Shown here: positions 41,592-52,919 of the stretch, piece by piece
Position numbering within the stretch: the stretch's first letter is position 1
Layout of the letters: each line of letters starts with the position of its first letter
Notes under the pieces: model-generated
What the model was told of the DNA's origin: nothing
What the model saw: only the letters and a program-made list of their open reading frames with translations
Database searches by the model: none
Program-made: the position numbers and the translations under genes
From: Curvularia sp. ZM96
Lineage: Eukaryota > Ascomycota > Dothideomycetes > Pleosporales > Pleosporaceae
Assembly: GCA_022457065.1 (NCBI GenBank)
Contig: JAJGBQ010000003.1
Coordinates: forward strand, 1,240,001-1,304,000
Direction of reading: 5' to 3'
Length of the DNA stretch: 64,000 nucleotides

Positions 41592-44321
41592 ATATGCTTT
41601 TGTGCCAATATGGTTTCAAGGCGAAAAGACGGTGGACGTGGAAGCGCATGAAGCTGCGTTGAGCATGTGTTGCAGATTTTGTAAGACCTGAAGGTGGCCG
41701 GGTTTTTGGCGGAAAAAAAAAAGGTGTTTCAGGAAAATGGTATATAGGGACATGCAGACTTGTCAACAATCAATCCGAGGTATCAATCCGCAGTCAATCT
41801 AATCCAACCCAGCTTCTACTGGGTAAGTAACAATCCAATCCAATCCAATCCAATCCAGACTTTCAGATTGCTTCAGATTGGATTGGATTGATTGTTGACA
41901 AGTATAGGGAGGTGTATTCATTTCGGTCTGGTAGCACTCGTTTTTGGCCCAATTGTGAAGCCAGGGTTTGTCCAAAGAGATGACTTGATGATTTTTTGGT
42001 CTACTATCACCGGTGATATGACAATGGAGTAGCATCCTCGCTCGTGTTATCTTCGGTCGATGGTCGATACCCGCGTTGTTGGATCTCAGCACACCATTTC
42101 TCGTACCAGCAAATACATACATATCCGCACTTAGCTCAAGCCTGAGTCCATTTGCAAGATTCATACTTGTAGCTTTCTTGACTATTGTTATTCGGATGAA
42201 CGATAAGCGTTGCAGCACCATACTGTCCGAGCAACTGTGCAAAGAAGAACCCGCTTCAGAAAGAAATTGTATGTCATCTTTTTACATAGCATTCAGAGAT
42301 CACGGCAAGCCGTTATGGATGACAAAGAAACCAGGCAGCTCGAAATGTGCAAGGGAATCAAGCTAAGGGCTTGGGACAAATTGAGGTTGTACTTGTATCT
42401 ATCACGTGACTCCACCCCTTACACCGATACGCGAGCCTTCATCGCTTGTGGCATGTGTAACCGTTAAATTGGGTATGTAGGTACTGCTTACAAACGTTGG
42501 GTTTCATTGAGATTTTGATTATTGTCGTAAATGTATAATTAACCTCTTGGTTATTCATCACCGCTCAGTTCGGACTTTGACGGATAATTGATCGCTAACT
42601 GCCATTGATGCATACGGGACACTGAGCAAGCCGGCGGCAGCATATTCATTAGCAAGGAAAATACAGCCTAATGGAGCATGCTGCCACGTGGGGGGAGGGT
42701 AAGGTTTGCCTTTGTCTTTGGTTGGTCTTGTTTCACTGATAGGCTCGGAATACAACCGGTAGAGACTTGGCGCTATGGAAACAATCCACTCGGACGTTTC
42801 AACGTGCGCACCGTTTACCGTTACGTATCCGTGCATTCGATGACATGCTTCTACCCATGTTTGCTTTTAGGGTCGACTCGTGCATCCCGATACAAATACC
42901 TTTGCGTTTCGGCACTGCAGATCACGCGTACTGCAAGTAGGGATACCCATGGCAGGAAGATTGTGGCAAAAGAAATGCTTAATCTATACGAGTCGTTAGC
43001 TACATGTCATCATTTTCTTCCTATCGTTTCGCGACACGATCGTTGGTTTTGGGACATGTGCGGGCTGAGGATATGCAGGTGAACTTAAGCTTTCCAGTAA
43101 ATCAAGTAGATAGCGACGATCGCAGTACCAAGATGAGGCATTTTCGCGAGTCGGCAGTCCCTTTCATTGCATGTCGCGCTTTGCTCTGACGGACATGCGT
43201 CGCATCTCTTTGTCCTCCCACTCGCCAGCGTTAACGCTATGTACTATACAAGGATTCTGTGTATTGCGTCTCATATAGGATCACCCAGCGGCCTGAAACC
43301 GATACCATTGGACGAACCAAAATCGATGGAATACCTACGGACGACCGGAGACAGTCCTGATAGGCTAAGAAGATCGCGTGCAGCATTGGGCTATTCTTGC
43401 AATAGCAGCCATAAACGACTCAACCTGTTTGACTTACGAAGGGTCCTGCTTCGCCACGCATAGCGTTAGCTCGGTTTAGAGTGTAACATATCCTCCATGT
43501 GATTGTTACCAACTTGTATGACAAATATGCCGAGGAAGCTATGTCAACGGCCGCTTTTTACATCCTGCTCGTGCAGTCCCGAATAGAGTAAAACAGCATT
43601 AGTTGAAGGGTGTACATTTGCATCCCTGAAACCTGGAACAACGGTCTACTTGAATATGAAAAACCGTTGATATCGCAGTTGTACAAGCCCACTCTAGACG
43701 TGGAATAGCCTTCGGTCCCTCCGCATTTGGTCCTTAGGTGAATGCTGACCAAAATACTCTCTAGCAGTCCCACCAGCGTCTCAAGAAATCATATTTTGAT
43801 ATCTTGACCACAAGATACATGACCAGCCCCAATGAAGCCCGACTCTTCTAGCGTTCGCTTAGGCTAGCGAATGGTAGGGGTTGCTTCCTAATTGGGTTTA
43901 GCCTAATACCCTATCTCTACGTCTTCCCTTGCGTCGGCTTAGTCCAGGTCACTGAAGGCGAAGGAAATCCTGTTCTGTGTGAAGCAGGGTGCCAATCTTC
44001 TCATTTCTTTGCTCACCCATGATCTTTATGGGCGGGGCAGCGTCTATCAGTGGGAGCTGCACCAGCACGGCTCAGCTGCATCGCAAGCGCCCGGAGAACG
44101 CCCCAAAACGGCCTTGAGCTGCAAGGCTATGGGGGCGAAGAACAGAATGGCTGATAGGCCCAGCGCATGCGTTGCTCAGCCTTCTCCTCGCTGCGGAGAC
44201 ATCGTCGCGCCTTTACCCTACAACATTCTTTTCACACGCGACTCGAGCGTTCTTTTATCGCATTCACGGGGCAGGTACTACAAAAAGCACAGAAACAACA
44301 TAGTGGGTATTCTGGGCCCAA
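41592..44321. other. Gene-poor 2.7-kb region upstream of the NACHT gene
   Basis: Beyond the foldback element at 41758-41903 I find nothing I can call. ORFs on both strands (for example 42076-42366, 42678-43082 and 43979-44455 plus; 42558-42836 minus) are under 160 codons, lack domains and show no intron-joined continuation. The stretch may hold decayed mobile DNA and the NACHT promoter or additional 5' exons. Confidence 0.4.
41758..41903. mobile_element. MITE-like foldback element with 19-bp inverted ends and CAATC repeats
   Basis: Left end ACTTGTCAACAATCAATCC (41758-41776) is the exact reverse complement of the right end (41885-41903). The 146-bp interior has CAATC tandem units (41831-41855) that pair with GATTG units on the right, so one strand could fold into a long hairpin. 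An 8-bp direct repeat TATAGGGA lies at 41743-41750 and 41903-41910; only the right copy abuts the inverted end, while seven bases separate the left copy from it, so it is a possible but imperfect target-site duplication. It encodes no protein. The family is unknown. Confidence 0.65.
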
Positions 44322-46673
44322 ATGCCAGAAAGCCAGGTCCCCAGCCATCAAGAGATCCACGGAGTCTCCACTCAGAACCATTCGCAAGCGTTTGTAGGCA
44401 CTGCAAGGGATGTTTACTTTGCTGCTTCACAAAAGCCCCAAGGTACAGGAGATGATATCTTCTTGTTATGTTAGCTACTGACATGTTCGCCTTAAGAAGC
44501 GGTAGAACGAGCGATCGTCGCCTGTCGCAATGCCCTTTTCCTTACTGATCCCCATGTCGACCGCGAGAGCGTAATTAGCGCGAAGGGCACGAGAGCTGCG
44601 GGCACCTGCGAGTGGATTACTCGCAATGCGGAATACTGCGCTTGGCTGAATGGCAGTGATGATGACAATACATGCCTACTGTGGATCTCAGGCGGTCCTG
44701 GGAAAGGCAAGACGATGCTCTCTATCTACTTGACAGAGGAGCTGGAGAAGCATGCGAGACGTACAAACAACACGGACTTAGTATTCATGTTCTGCAGCGC
44801 CGACAACGACAAACGGAATACGAGCGTCGCCGTTCTACGCGGACTAGTACATCAGATTCTCACCAAGCGGCCGCATCTAGCCAAGGATGTACTGTCGTAT
44901 TTTGAGCCTGCTGAGAGGGCTCAGCAGACGGTGGCATCACTAGAGACGCTATGGCTTATGTTTAGCAAGCTTGTCGGTGAACAAGAGCTTGGGACAATCT
45001 TCTGTGTGCTCGATGGGCTTGATGAATGTGAAGAAAACACGTTGAAAGTGTTGCTGCCACGGATCATCAATTTGTTTAGTGGGGACAATCTCTCTTCGAG
45101 GAAGGGCACGTTCAAGCTGGTCATTGTCAGCCGAGATATACCGGGTTTACAACATTGCGCTAGAGTAAAACTAGATCCCGACAACGACAAGCACATAGCG
45201 AGCGATATCGAGCTATTTGTGTGTTCTCGAGTCGCAGAGCTATCTAGGATCGATGGCTTCAACGACGAGTTTCGAAGATCTACACAGAAAGCTTTACTTG
45301 AACGTGCTGAAGGGACATTTCTGTGGGTAGGCTTCGCCATGCATGAACTCTCACAAAAGCAAACATGCACTGAAATTTGGGAGGCGCTTACGAATTTGCC
45401 CAGCGGCCTTCCAGCGATATATAGGCGCATGCTGCTACAGATTCCGGCTAAACAGAGAGAAATAAGTCAAAGGGTCTTGCGCTGGGTGACTACAGCTGTT
45501 CGCCCGCTACGGCTGCGGGAGCTGGCGGCAGCAGTTGGTATCCAAGCCGCATCACCTCAAATAACGATAGAGCAAGCAACCCGTGACACTGTCACTCTGT
45601 GCGGGCCGCTACTAAAGATACAAAATAAACAGATTCGACTTGTTCACCAGTCAGCACGAGATTACTTGCTGCGCAAGCATCACGATAAACGTGATATTAT
45701 AGAGGTATTTCGCTTTGAGGCAGAGAGCGCACATCTCGAGTTGGCACAAGAGTGCCTTAACTGCATTGCGAAGAGCGAGTTGCAGCACCATCGCATTCAC
45801 CTTAGCGCTAAGCTAGGCAATGGAGAGTCTCCGCTTCTGCGATATGCAATACTGTACTGGCCTGAGCATGCAAAGAGATGTTCTATGCTTGCAACTCACC
45901 TGTTCGATCCATTTGGGTTTTTCTTGCAGAAAAGGTCTTGTTTGCGCCTTCATTGGTGGGTGTCTTATGTAAGTATGGATGAACGATGGACTTTGTCCTA
46001 CCCTATTCCCCCGCTACTGCACATGGCATGCTTCTTGCAGATAATGCCATGGGCAGAAGCGTTATTAGCAAAGAAGAGGTGGAGGCCTGCGTACTACCGG
46101 CCTGTAAACGAGAAGAATCTCGCAGGAGAAACAGCATTGCACTGGGCAGTACGGATGAAAAGCGAAGTAGTAGCACGACTGCTTATAGACAGCGGAGCAG
46201 ACATCAACATAAAAAATGAGCGTGGAGAGACGGCACTGCATTTGGCGTGTAAGCTTGGGGACGAGAAAACAGTTCGGCTGCTTTTAGATAAAGGAGCAGA
46301 TTTCAATGCGAAAACCAATGCAGGAGCGACGGCGCTCTACCATACAGTTCGGAATGGGAGCGAGGCAGTAGTGCATCTGTTAATAGATAGAGGATTGGAT
46401 GTTAACGCGAAGCAACAACAAGGGGAAACAGCGCTGCATTGGGCAGTTAGGGCTGGAAAGAAGCCAATTGTGCAGCTACTCATGGACAAAGGAGCGGACC
46501 TTGAAGCGAAGGATTTCAATGGGAAAACAGCACTGCACTGGGCAGCTGAACATGGGGAAGTGGCAGTGGCGCGTCTGCTAGTAAGTAGAGGAGCAGACCC
46601 AAGAGCGGAGGATAATCGTGGGAGAAGGGGAACTTGGATGTTGTACTTGACATCTCTCAGTACGTTAGAATAG
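44322..46673 (+). CDS. NACHT-ankyrin NOD-like receptor (fungal NLR)
   Basis: STAND ATPase of the self/non-self recognition type. Two exons: 44322-44442 and 44497-46673, with a 54-nt intron (GTACAG...TTAAG); 765 residues. The intron removal is supported because it joins ...SQKPQ to EAVERAIVACRNALFLTDP, the usual lead-in to fungal NACHT domains (FLTDPHVDRESVISAKGTRA, GTCEWITRN). Walker A is GGPGKGKT (residues 106-113) and Walker B is FCVLDGLDE (~210). The winged-helix part includes FLWVGFAMHELSQ and LPAIYRRMLLQIP. Five ankyrin repeats run from about residue 578 (GETALHWAVRMKSEVVARLL type units) and a sixth breaks off at DNRGRRGTWMLYLTS. The N-terminal domain before NACHT is only ~40 residues. 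The start ATG 44322 follows an in-frame stop, but extra upstream exons cannot be excluded. The C-terminus may be frameshifted. Confidence 0.85.
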
Positions 46674-47927
46674 ACAGTATTAGGCCGGGGTTTGAATCTT
46701 CATACGAGCCAGGCCGATACGCTGCCAAGACTTGCTTCGCGTACGGCAAGTACGGGATGATTATAGAGCGAAGCGGCGGCGGATCCACTTCCATGTTAAG
46801 CATCTCACAAAACAAGGATGGTGGTTATTTTGGAGTCAGCCTCGCATGTTTAGATCAAGATAACATACGGCCAGTACGGTACGCATGTGCGGAGACAGCC
46901 CGAAGTAAAGCAAGGGTAGTCATGATGTGGAGTCACCTGAAAGTGGCCTAGGGACTGGAGCCGACAGGCTTGCAGCAAGTAAAACAGGGACTGGCGCTCT
47001 CGCATGCAGCTGAGATGGCGGGGAGTGGGGGGAGATTTGACTGATGTTTTTTTAATCCGGCCGACGGGTCATGACACGTCCGAGAGATGGTATCCGTCAG
47101 GCGTGTGTTGGCCGAGGCCTAGATCTCCGTTGCTGCCCCAAAGATCTGCACAAACGGTTGCCTAAATGAGGATGGCGGACCAGCGCCCAGTCGTTGCCTT
47201 CTTTGAGGATCCTGGCTCGGGCACACGACTGATCGGTGAATACACATGCGTAGCCACTAACACACCTTCCAAGGGCAATCATTGCAGTCAGACAAAGTGT
47301 AGTCGCCGGCGCTGCCGTTGACGATGATGCGGCGCTAGCCAGGGCCTTGCAAAGATACCTGTTATTAGCATTACAGTCGCACGCTAACTCTCTCTATTCG
47401 CACATCCATGCTCGCTCGACAAAGTATCTTAGACCCTCAGAACCTACTTTGCTCCTACCAGACCGCTTTAGTAATCAGCCTAAAAATGGTGCCCCATGTC
47501 TGGAAATTGCGCCTCACGACACTTGCGTCATTAAATCTTTTCCAATGCAGCCAATGGGTTCACTTGCTACCCTATGATTTTTTAATTCCAAAAGTCGATT
47601 GGCTGAAATACCACCGGGCCTTGAGTATGGCTGATTTGGATTCGTGACCTGTGGTATGTATCCTTGCCGGTGATCTCGTCAGAAGTAGACCAATGTATCG
47701 AGGTGACGCTCAGTCCGACGTGGAGCCTCCTCCGTCCGACATGGCGCCCCGGCCGGAACGAACTGAGTTCGCGTGCAACGTCCTTCACCCTACTTCCGTG
47801 CTGAAACTATAAGAGAGAACGGAGCCCTTTTGTGATCAGGTCACTTCTTGCTATCATCTAACCAGCCATCTATCACAACACATTGTTCCTAGACATTGGA
47901 CGTCCGACCAATCACATACCAGACATC
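46674..47927. other. Intergenic region
   Basis: 1,254 bp. The ORF at 46634-46951 overlaps the end of the NACHT gene in another frame, and its first residues (LDVVLDISQ) fit an ankyrin continuation. The remainder shows no gene. The promoter of the small gene at 47928 lies at its right end. Confidence 0.4.
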
Positions 47928-48269
47928 ATGCCTTTCATTCAAGACGAACCTCGATCCTTTGCGGCCCAACCTCCGCCACCGCAGACACAGGTCAACTACC
48001 TGAACTCGACTGCTGTTGTTTTCCCAGTGGGCTATGCCATTTCGTAAGCAACAGATGTCACCATGTCTCTCCAAATCCCTTCTAACATCCCGACTCCCCC
48101 TTTTAGTACCGCCGCCACTTGCTCCTGTGCCCGAGATGCAAACGGCACCCCGGCGCACGTATGCACCGCAGCTTCTTACACCCGTCAAGCTGTCGTTGCT
48201 CCTCGGCAAGACTCCGCCACCCAAAACACTTATTTGATGGGCATGGGAGGGCAGTTTAATGGCAACTAA
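47928..48269 (+). CDS. Small protein, 92 residues, function unknown
   Basis: Two exons: 47928-48043 and 48107-48269, with a 63-nt intron (GTAAGC ... TTCTAACATC branch ... TTTTAG), phase 2. The product begins MPFIQDEPRSFAAQPPPPQT, has a proline-rich lead, a mid segment NYLNSTAVVFPVGYAIS, and after the junction a Cys-containing stretch (TCSCARDANGTPAHVCTAAS; three Cys), ending LMGMGGQFNGN. No signal peptide is evident. The well-formed intron and continuous frame argue it is real, but I recognise no family. An in-frame ATG at 48063 within the intron offers an alternative unspliced 68-residue product. Confidence 0.6.
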
Positions 48270-48543
48270 AGCTCGGGATTTCCGATGACAAAGGTGACGA
48301 TATAATGGATGCATGATTTGGATTTAGCGAATGGCGCTTAGGCGAATGATGGGAAGGAATCTGGTTTCATGCATGGCTTCTGACCGTTGGTACCTTCACT
48401 GTTTGGTTGGCGCGATATGATCGGATTGGATCAGCTGACGCGGGAACCGATGTAGCATTCAAGACATATTTATTCAGCTGAGACAGCTTCTTTGCCTCAT
48501 TTTTTATAGTTGCTTGTGATTGGTGATGCTTCCTCTGTAGGAT

Positions 48544-49949
48544 TCATCGGTGTGCCGGACCAACGGCGTCGGTAGACGGGCTAGACTCAACGAGTATTCC
48601 CACACCCTTGGTGAGTGTAGTAAGCGGTTCTCGCGCTTCATGAGATAACTGTTTACCCTGAGCTGTAACATCCTGGTCTTGTGATAGTGGCTCAAAGTGC
48701 GCATTGCTCACTCTCTTGTTGTCGATGCGTCGTCTCCATGGCTTGTACAACAGCACACTTAGGCCACCAAAGACGACGAATGTGCCGCATATCGCTCCAC
48801 CTATGCATTGTCAGTGTCAAGATGTAATTTTAGCAAAGAGGTAATGCATACCGACTATATCCCATGCATCGCCTAATTTTTCCACACCTTCCCAGAACCT
48901 GCCTTCGGGTTCAGCAACATTGAGAATAAGGTTAAGGAACTGAACGGTCCCGATTATAGTTGCGACAATCACCGTGATCACGGTGAGCACAATACTGTAA
49001 TAGCAAATCGCGATCGGGTCGCGCGCAAGTTGGGTACTCGTGTATAAGCTCATCATCAGTGCGCCATCCGTCGTATCCAGAAGACACATGCCAGCCGTGA
49101 ACAGCACCGGAAAGATCAGAATCAGCCATATCGACGTTCCTTTCGTTGCTTGGATTGAGCTAATGCCCAGTATCGCTATCTCAGAAGACGTGTCAAAACC
49201 TAACCCGAACAGCACTCCGAGAGGATACATCTTCCAGGGTCGGTCAACGAGTTTGAACAGCTTCTGCAAGATTGGGAAGAGGCAGCCACCACCCTGGATT
49301 CTGAACTCCTCGTGTTCGCTTCCGGGATCGCTAGCGATCATCTTCCGCATCTGTACAATCAGTTTGTACAGAATGTAGATGTTCATGATGCCGAGAAGGA
49401 GTAAGAAAGCCGCGGACACGGATGTTCCGATGATCCCACCGATGCGCTCGAAATTATCAAATTTGTCTGATACAGCGGCAGCAGTACCAGCAACCACGAG
49501 AGATGTAGCTATGACGATAGTTGAATGCCCCAAGCTAAAGAACATGCCTACAGTGACTGGTCGTTGGCCGGCGGCTATGAGGCGCCGAGTCATGAGGTCG
49601 ATGGCCGAGATGTGATCTGCATCCAGAGCATGTCGCAACCCCAGGGTGTATGAAAGAATTGCTGTCGAAATGAGAGGCGTGTGCCAGTGCTTCTAGATAT
49701 TAGTATGTGCTTTTTTTTTCTGTGTCTTTTACGAACCAGAACTATTCCAACAGCCGCCCATACCAACAGATTGACGGCAATGAGCGTAATAATTATGGCA
49801 ATAACGGGAAATGGGAGTTTCCTGAGATATGGAATCTGTGTGTGGTACTCGGTCGCTTTCTTGGAGGCGCGGCGCAGGAAAGATGGTTGGCTTTCTGGGT
49901 TGCTGCTATCGGTGCCCGCAGTCAGCACGCCATGTGAACTTGCCATCAT
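48544..49949 (-). CDS. NiCoT nickel/cobalt transporter
   Basis: High-affinity nickel/cobalt uptake permease (HoxN/NixA type). Three exons: 49949-49737, 49692-48852 and 48800-48544, with introns of 44 and 51 nt; 436 residues. All four NiCoT signatures are present: LRHALDADHISAID (TM2 metal motif), FFSLGHSTIV, LFGLGFDTSSEIAI and FTAGMCLLDTTDGA. Eight or so membrane helices are visible. The first intron uses a GTTCGT donor, which is unusual; the acceptor could be either TCTAG or TCTAGAAG, differing by one Lys codon. ATG 49949 opens MMASSHGVLTAGTDSSNP. Nickel in fungi serves urease, which fits a nitrogen role, but the gene is not near a urease in this window. Confidence 0.92.
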
Positions 49950-50257
49950 GTACGGCGCCAGTCTGGAAACCCACGACTCAACGCTCGAACAATGCGCTCG
50001 AAAGCACAGACCGCTACGAAAAGAACTGAAAAGGGCCAAGAAAGAGAGCACAGAAATTCATCTTCTTTTAACGCGTCCTGGGATAATGGCACTAGGCGGG
50101 GTTGGTTGAGCTTATCACAGAAAGGCCGAGTCTAATTAGCGGGGCAGTTGCCCTATTATCATTGTATTTTACTAATCCACGCAAATTCACCCAACGCAAG
50201 TTGGAACACATTATGGGTTATTGAGGCTTCATAATCAATGATCAGAATATATTACAT
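49950..50257. other. Intergenic region
   Basis: 308 bp between the NiCoT start and the CEM1 stop, both minus strand; this is the NiCoT promoter and the CEM1 3' flank. Nothing distinctive is seen. Confidence 0.35.
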
Positions 50258-51888
50258 TTACATTTTGCGAAAGCAGAGCGAAGCGTTAGTGCCACCAAAA
50301 CCAAAGCTGTTCGAGAGGGCAACGTTAATTTCATGCTGCTGAGCAACATTTGCAACGTAATTGCAGTCAAATTCAGCAGCTGGATCGCCTGGCTCACTGA
50401 GATTGAGGGTTGGCGGGAGGACGTTCTGCAGGTTGTTAGCTCTATGTCACCAGGATCCTGAACTGGACGTACATGATGAATTCCCAGCACAGCGAAAATT
50501 GCTTCAACGCTCCCGGCAGCACCAAGCAAATGCCCGATTGCACCTTTTGTACTGCTGATATTTACCTCAGAAGCCGCATCCTTTCCTTCTTCGCCCAGCA
50601 AGAGCGCTTTGATTGCTCTATTTTCAGCAGCATCTCCTAGAGGGGTACTTGTTGCATGAGCATTGATATAGTCGACAGCTCGAGGTTTGATACCAGCATG
50701 TCGCAGGGCATTTTTCATAGCATTTTGCGGGCCTTGGCCGTCTTCACGAGGTGCCGTCATATGATACGCGTCGCTGGACAGCCCGTAGCCAGCGATTTCT
50801 GCATAGATACGTGCATTTCTTTTCTTCGCGTGCTCGAGTTCCTATATTCATGAGCTTCACACGTGATGCAGTAAGAACAAACTCACCTCTAGAACCATGA
50901 CACCAGCTCCCTCGCCGATGACGAAGCCGTCGCGCTGTCTGTCAAATGGACGACTCGACTCGGTGGGCCGGTCGTTGAATTTGGTCGCAAGACTTCTGGC
51001 TCTTGCAAAGCCTGAGATTGCAAGCGGGTGAATACACGATTCAGAACCACCAGCAATCATAACATCGGCATCGCCAAACTGGATCAAACGAGAAGCATCT
51101 CCAATGCTGTGTGCACCAGTAGTACATGCTGTGGTAGCCGCATGGTTTGGTCCCTTTGGTAAATGATCAGTGTTACATACTCCACATTGGGGCCAAGTGC
51201 TCACTTTGAAACCATAGCGCATGGAAATGTGGCCGGCAGCGAGGTTGATCAGAAGTCGTGGTACGAATAGTGGCGATACTTTCCGATAGCCCTAAAAGGT
51301 CAGATCTGTACCGCGTGCAAGCTGTCCATTGCTCACGCCTTTCTCATATGCCACCGTAGTGTCATAAACGTCATCCAAGCTGCCGATGCCAGAACCCATG
51401 TAGACGCCCTAGAAATATGTAAGCGGAGTGCACACGAAAAGCGATTGGACTTTAATACCGTAGCTGCAAGATCTTCCTCCTTCTTGGGATTCCACCCGGC
51501 GTCTTTGAGAGCTTCCTCGGACGCTACCATAGCATATTGGGCGAAGCGTGCCATACGGCGTTCGTCCTGTCATAGTTTCAGTGGCCATTCAAATTATCTT
51601 GTGAGAATTGCGTCACACGTACAGTAGGGCTCAAATGCTCTTTCGAATTCCATTTTGCGTCATCCTTCGTTCCTTCAGGCACCAACGCAGCTACCTGACT
51701 TGGAAGCAAGGCAAAATCAGGACTTCTTTCTTTGATTGAAACGATACCGCAGCGTCCGTTAATCAGGCTTTTCCACGTTTGGCGCACACCTAGACAATTA
51801 ACGAAGGGGGCTAAGATGATGATTGAAATCCCTTACCTAGACCCAAGGGTGTCACAAGTCCTAAACCTGTCACTACTACCCGTCGCAT
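50258..51888 (-). CDS. CEM1: Mitochondrial 3-oxoacyl-[ACP] synthase (CEM1/KAS II-like)
   Basis: Condensing enzyme of type II fatty-acid synthesis (feeds lipoic acid in mitochondria). Eight exons: 51888-51837, 51789-51623, 51566-51459, 51408-51337, 51291-51205, 51153-50887, 50841-50473 and 50425-50258, with introns of 45-56 nt; 429 residues, and every junction keeps the frame. Catalytic set: Cys172 in [14 protein letters not shown], His313 in [11 protein letters not shown], Lys350 and His355 in [15 protein letters not shown]. The C-terminal Gly-rich loop is [12 protein letters not shown]. The N-terminus [16 protein letters not shown] begins right at the thiolase fold, so there is little room for a separate targeting peptide. 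Alternatives are a cytosolic KAS or a polyketide-type condensing enzyme, but it is stand-alone and FabF-like. It diverges from MET2 across 51889-52919. Confidence 0.92.
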
Positions 51889-52919
51889 CGCATCTCAGTG
51901 GTGGTGGTTGATGATGGTAGAGGTAAAGATCCTATAAAAACATAAGGAGTTAGCGTAGGATACCAGCCACATGTGGCTTAGCCCGTGGCGCGTCTTCCTT
52001 CACACCCGTCATCCTTGTCAATAATTGTGCTTCGTACCATATGCTATGCAAAAGCACAGTCGCACAGCACTGGAATCAAAATACTCTATGAAGTTTTCTG
52101 GGAATGTTGAATTGTGTCCTAAAATATCTGTTCATGTGCACGTTTTAATCACAATGCCGTTTGAGCTCTTCGTACCGAGAGACAAAGCGAATATATGCAA
52201 TACATGGCCTGGGGCCAAAAAGGTTACATCTTCAAAACCGAAGCCTAAGAGATTGGTGAGAATTTCGCTCGTTTACGTCATGACGTATGATACCATCAAA
52301 CCTCGAGGATGGACTTTTGTCTTGTGTTGGAATATGCATCCTACATGACGATGTCACTTTACTTTGCTTGCTAGATTGATGAGTAACTTGTTAGAAAGCA
52401 CACCAAGAGCGAGGCTTGTTAAGCATTTAAACTCATGAGAAAAAGATTACAAGTCTGTTCACTAGTGACTTGGAGATGGCAAGTTCATAGACCTCGGGGG
52501 TGAATAATTCCATAAAACAAATGTTGCAAGCAAAATCAACCGTGTCGCAGCGAAAAACTAGTCATAATTCGCTGCGCATTTGCAGATCTTGCTGGGCGTG
52601 ACAAAGTGTGAAGGAATAGCGGCCACATCTAAGTAGGTATATTATGAACGAGTACTAATATTGGTGAACATTGGAGAATCCGGGGCTTCATATTGCACTA
52701 CAGGAAAGTTTGGTAATTACTAGTATTCATACCGGGGTCTCTGGATTGGACTCATTAGCGAATTGAATCACGTCATCGCCAAGACATCAAAACCCTCGTC
52801 TAGCGGCGGATGCTGAGTATCAACACCAGAAGAATGACTCCCCGCAATGTGATTCACACGCCCCCACTTGCCTTGCAGGCTCTACACTCCTTAATTCACA
52901 ACTCAAGGATATCGCAAAC
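51889..52919. promoter_or_regulatory. Divergent intergenic region of CEM1 and MET2
   Basis: 1,031 bp of moderately AT-rich sequence between divergent starts. No gene is supported; the plus ORF at 52025-52348 has no recognisable features. Confidence 0.35.

Noticed and set aside
41831..41880. CAATC tandem units, considered as a CRISPR or microsatellite locus
   Set aside because: Units are 5 bp without spacers, in a eukaryotic genome, and they belong to the foldback element.
42678..43082. 134-codon plus-strand ORF in the gene-poor region
   Set aside because: No recognisable motif, no plausible exon continuation and a mixed residue composition typical of chance ORFs.
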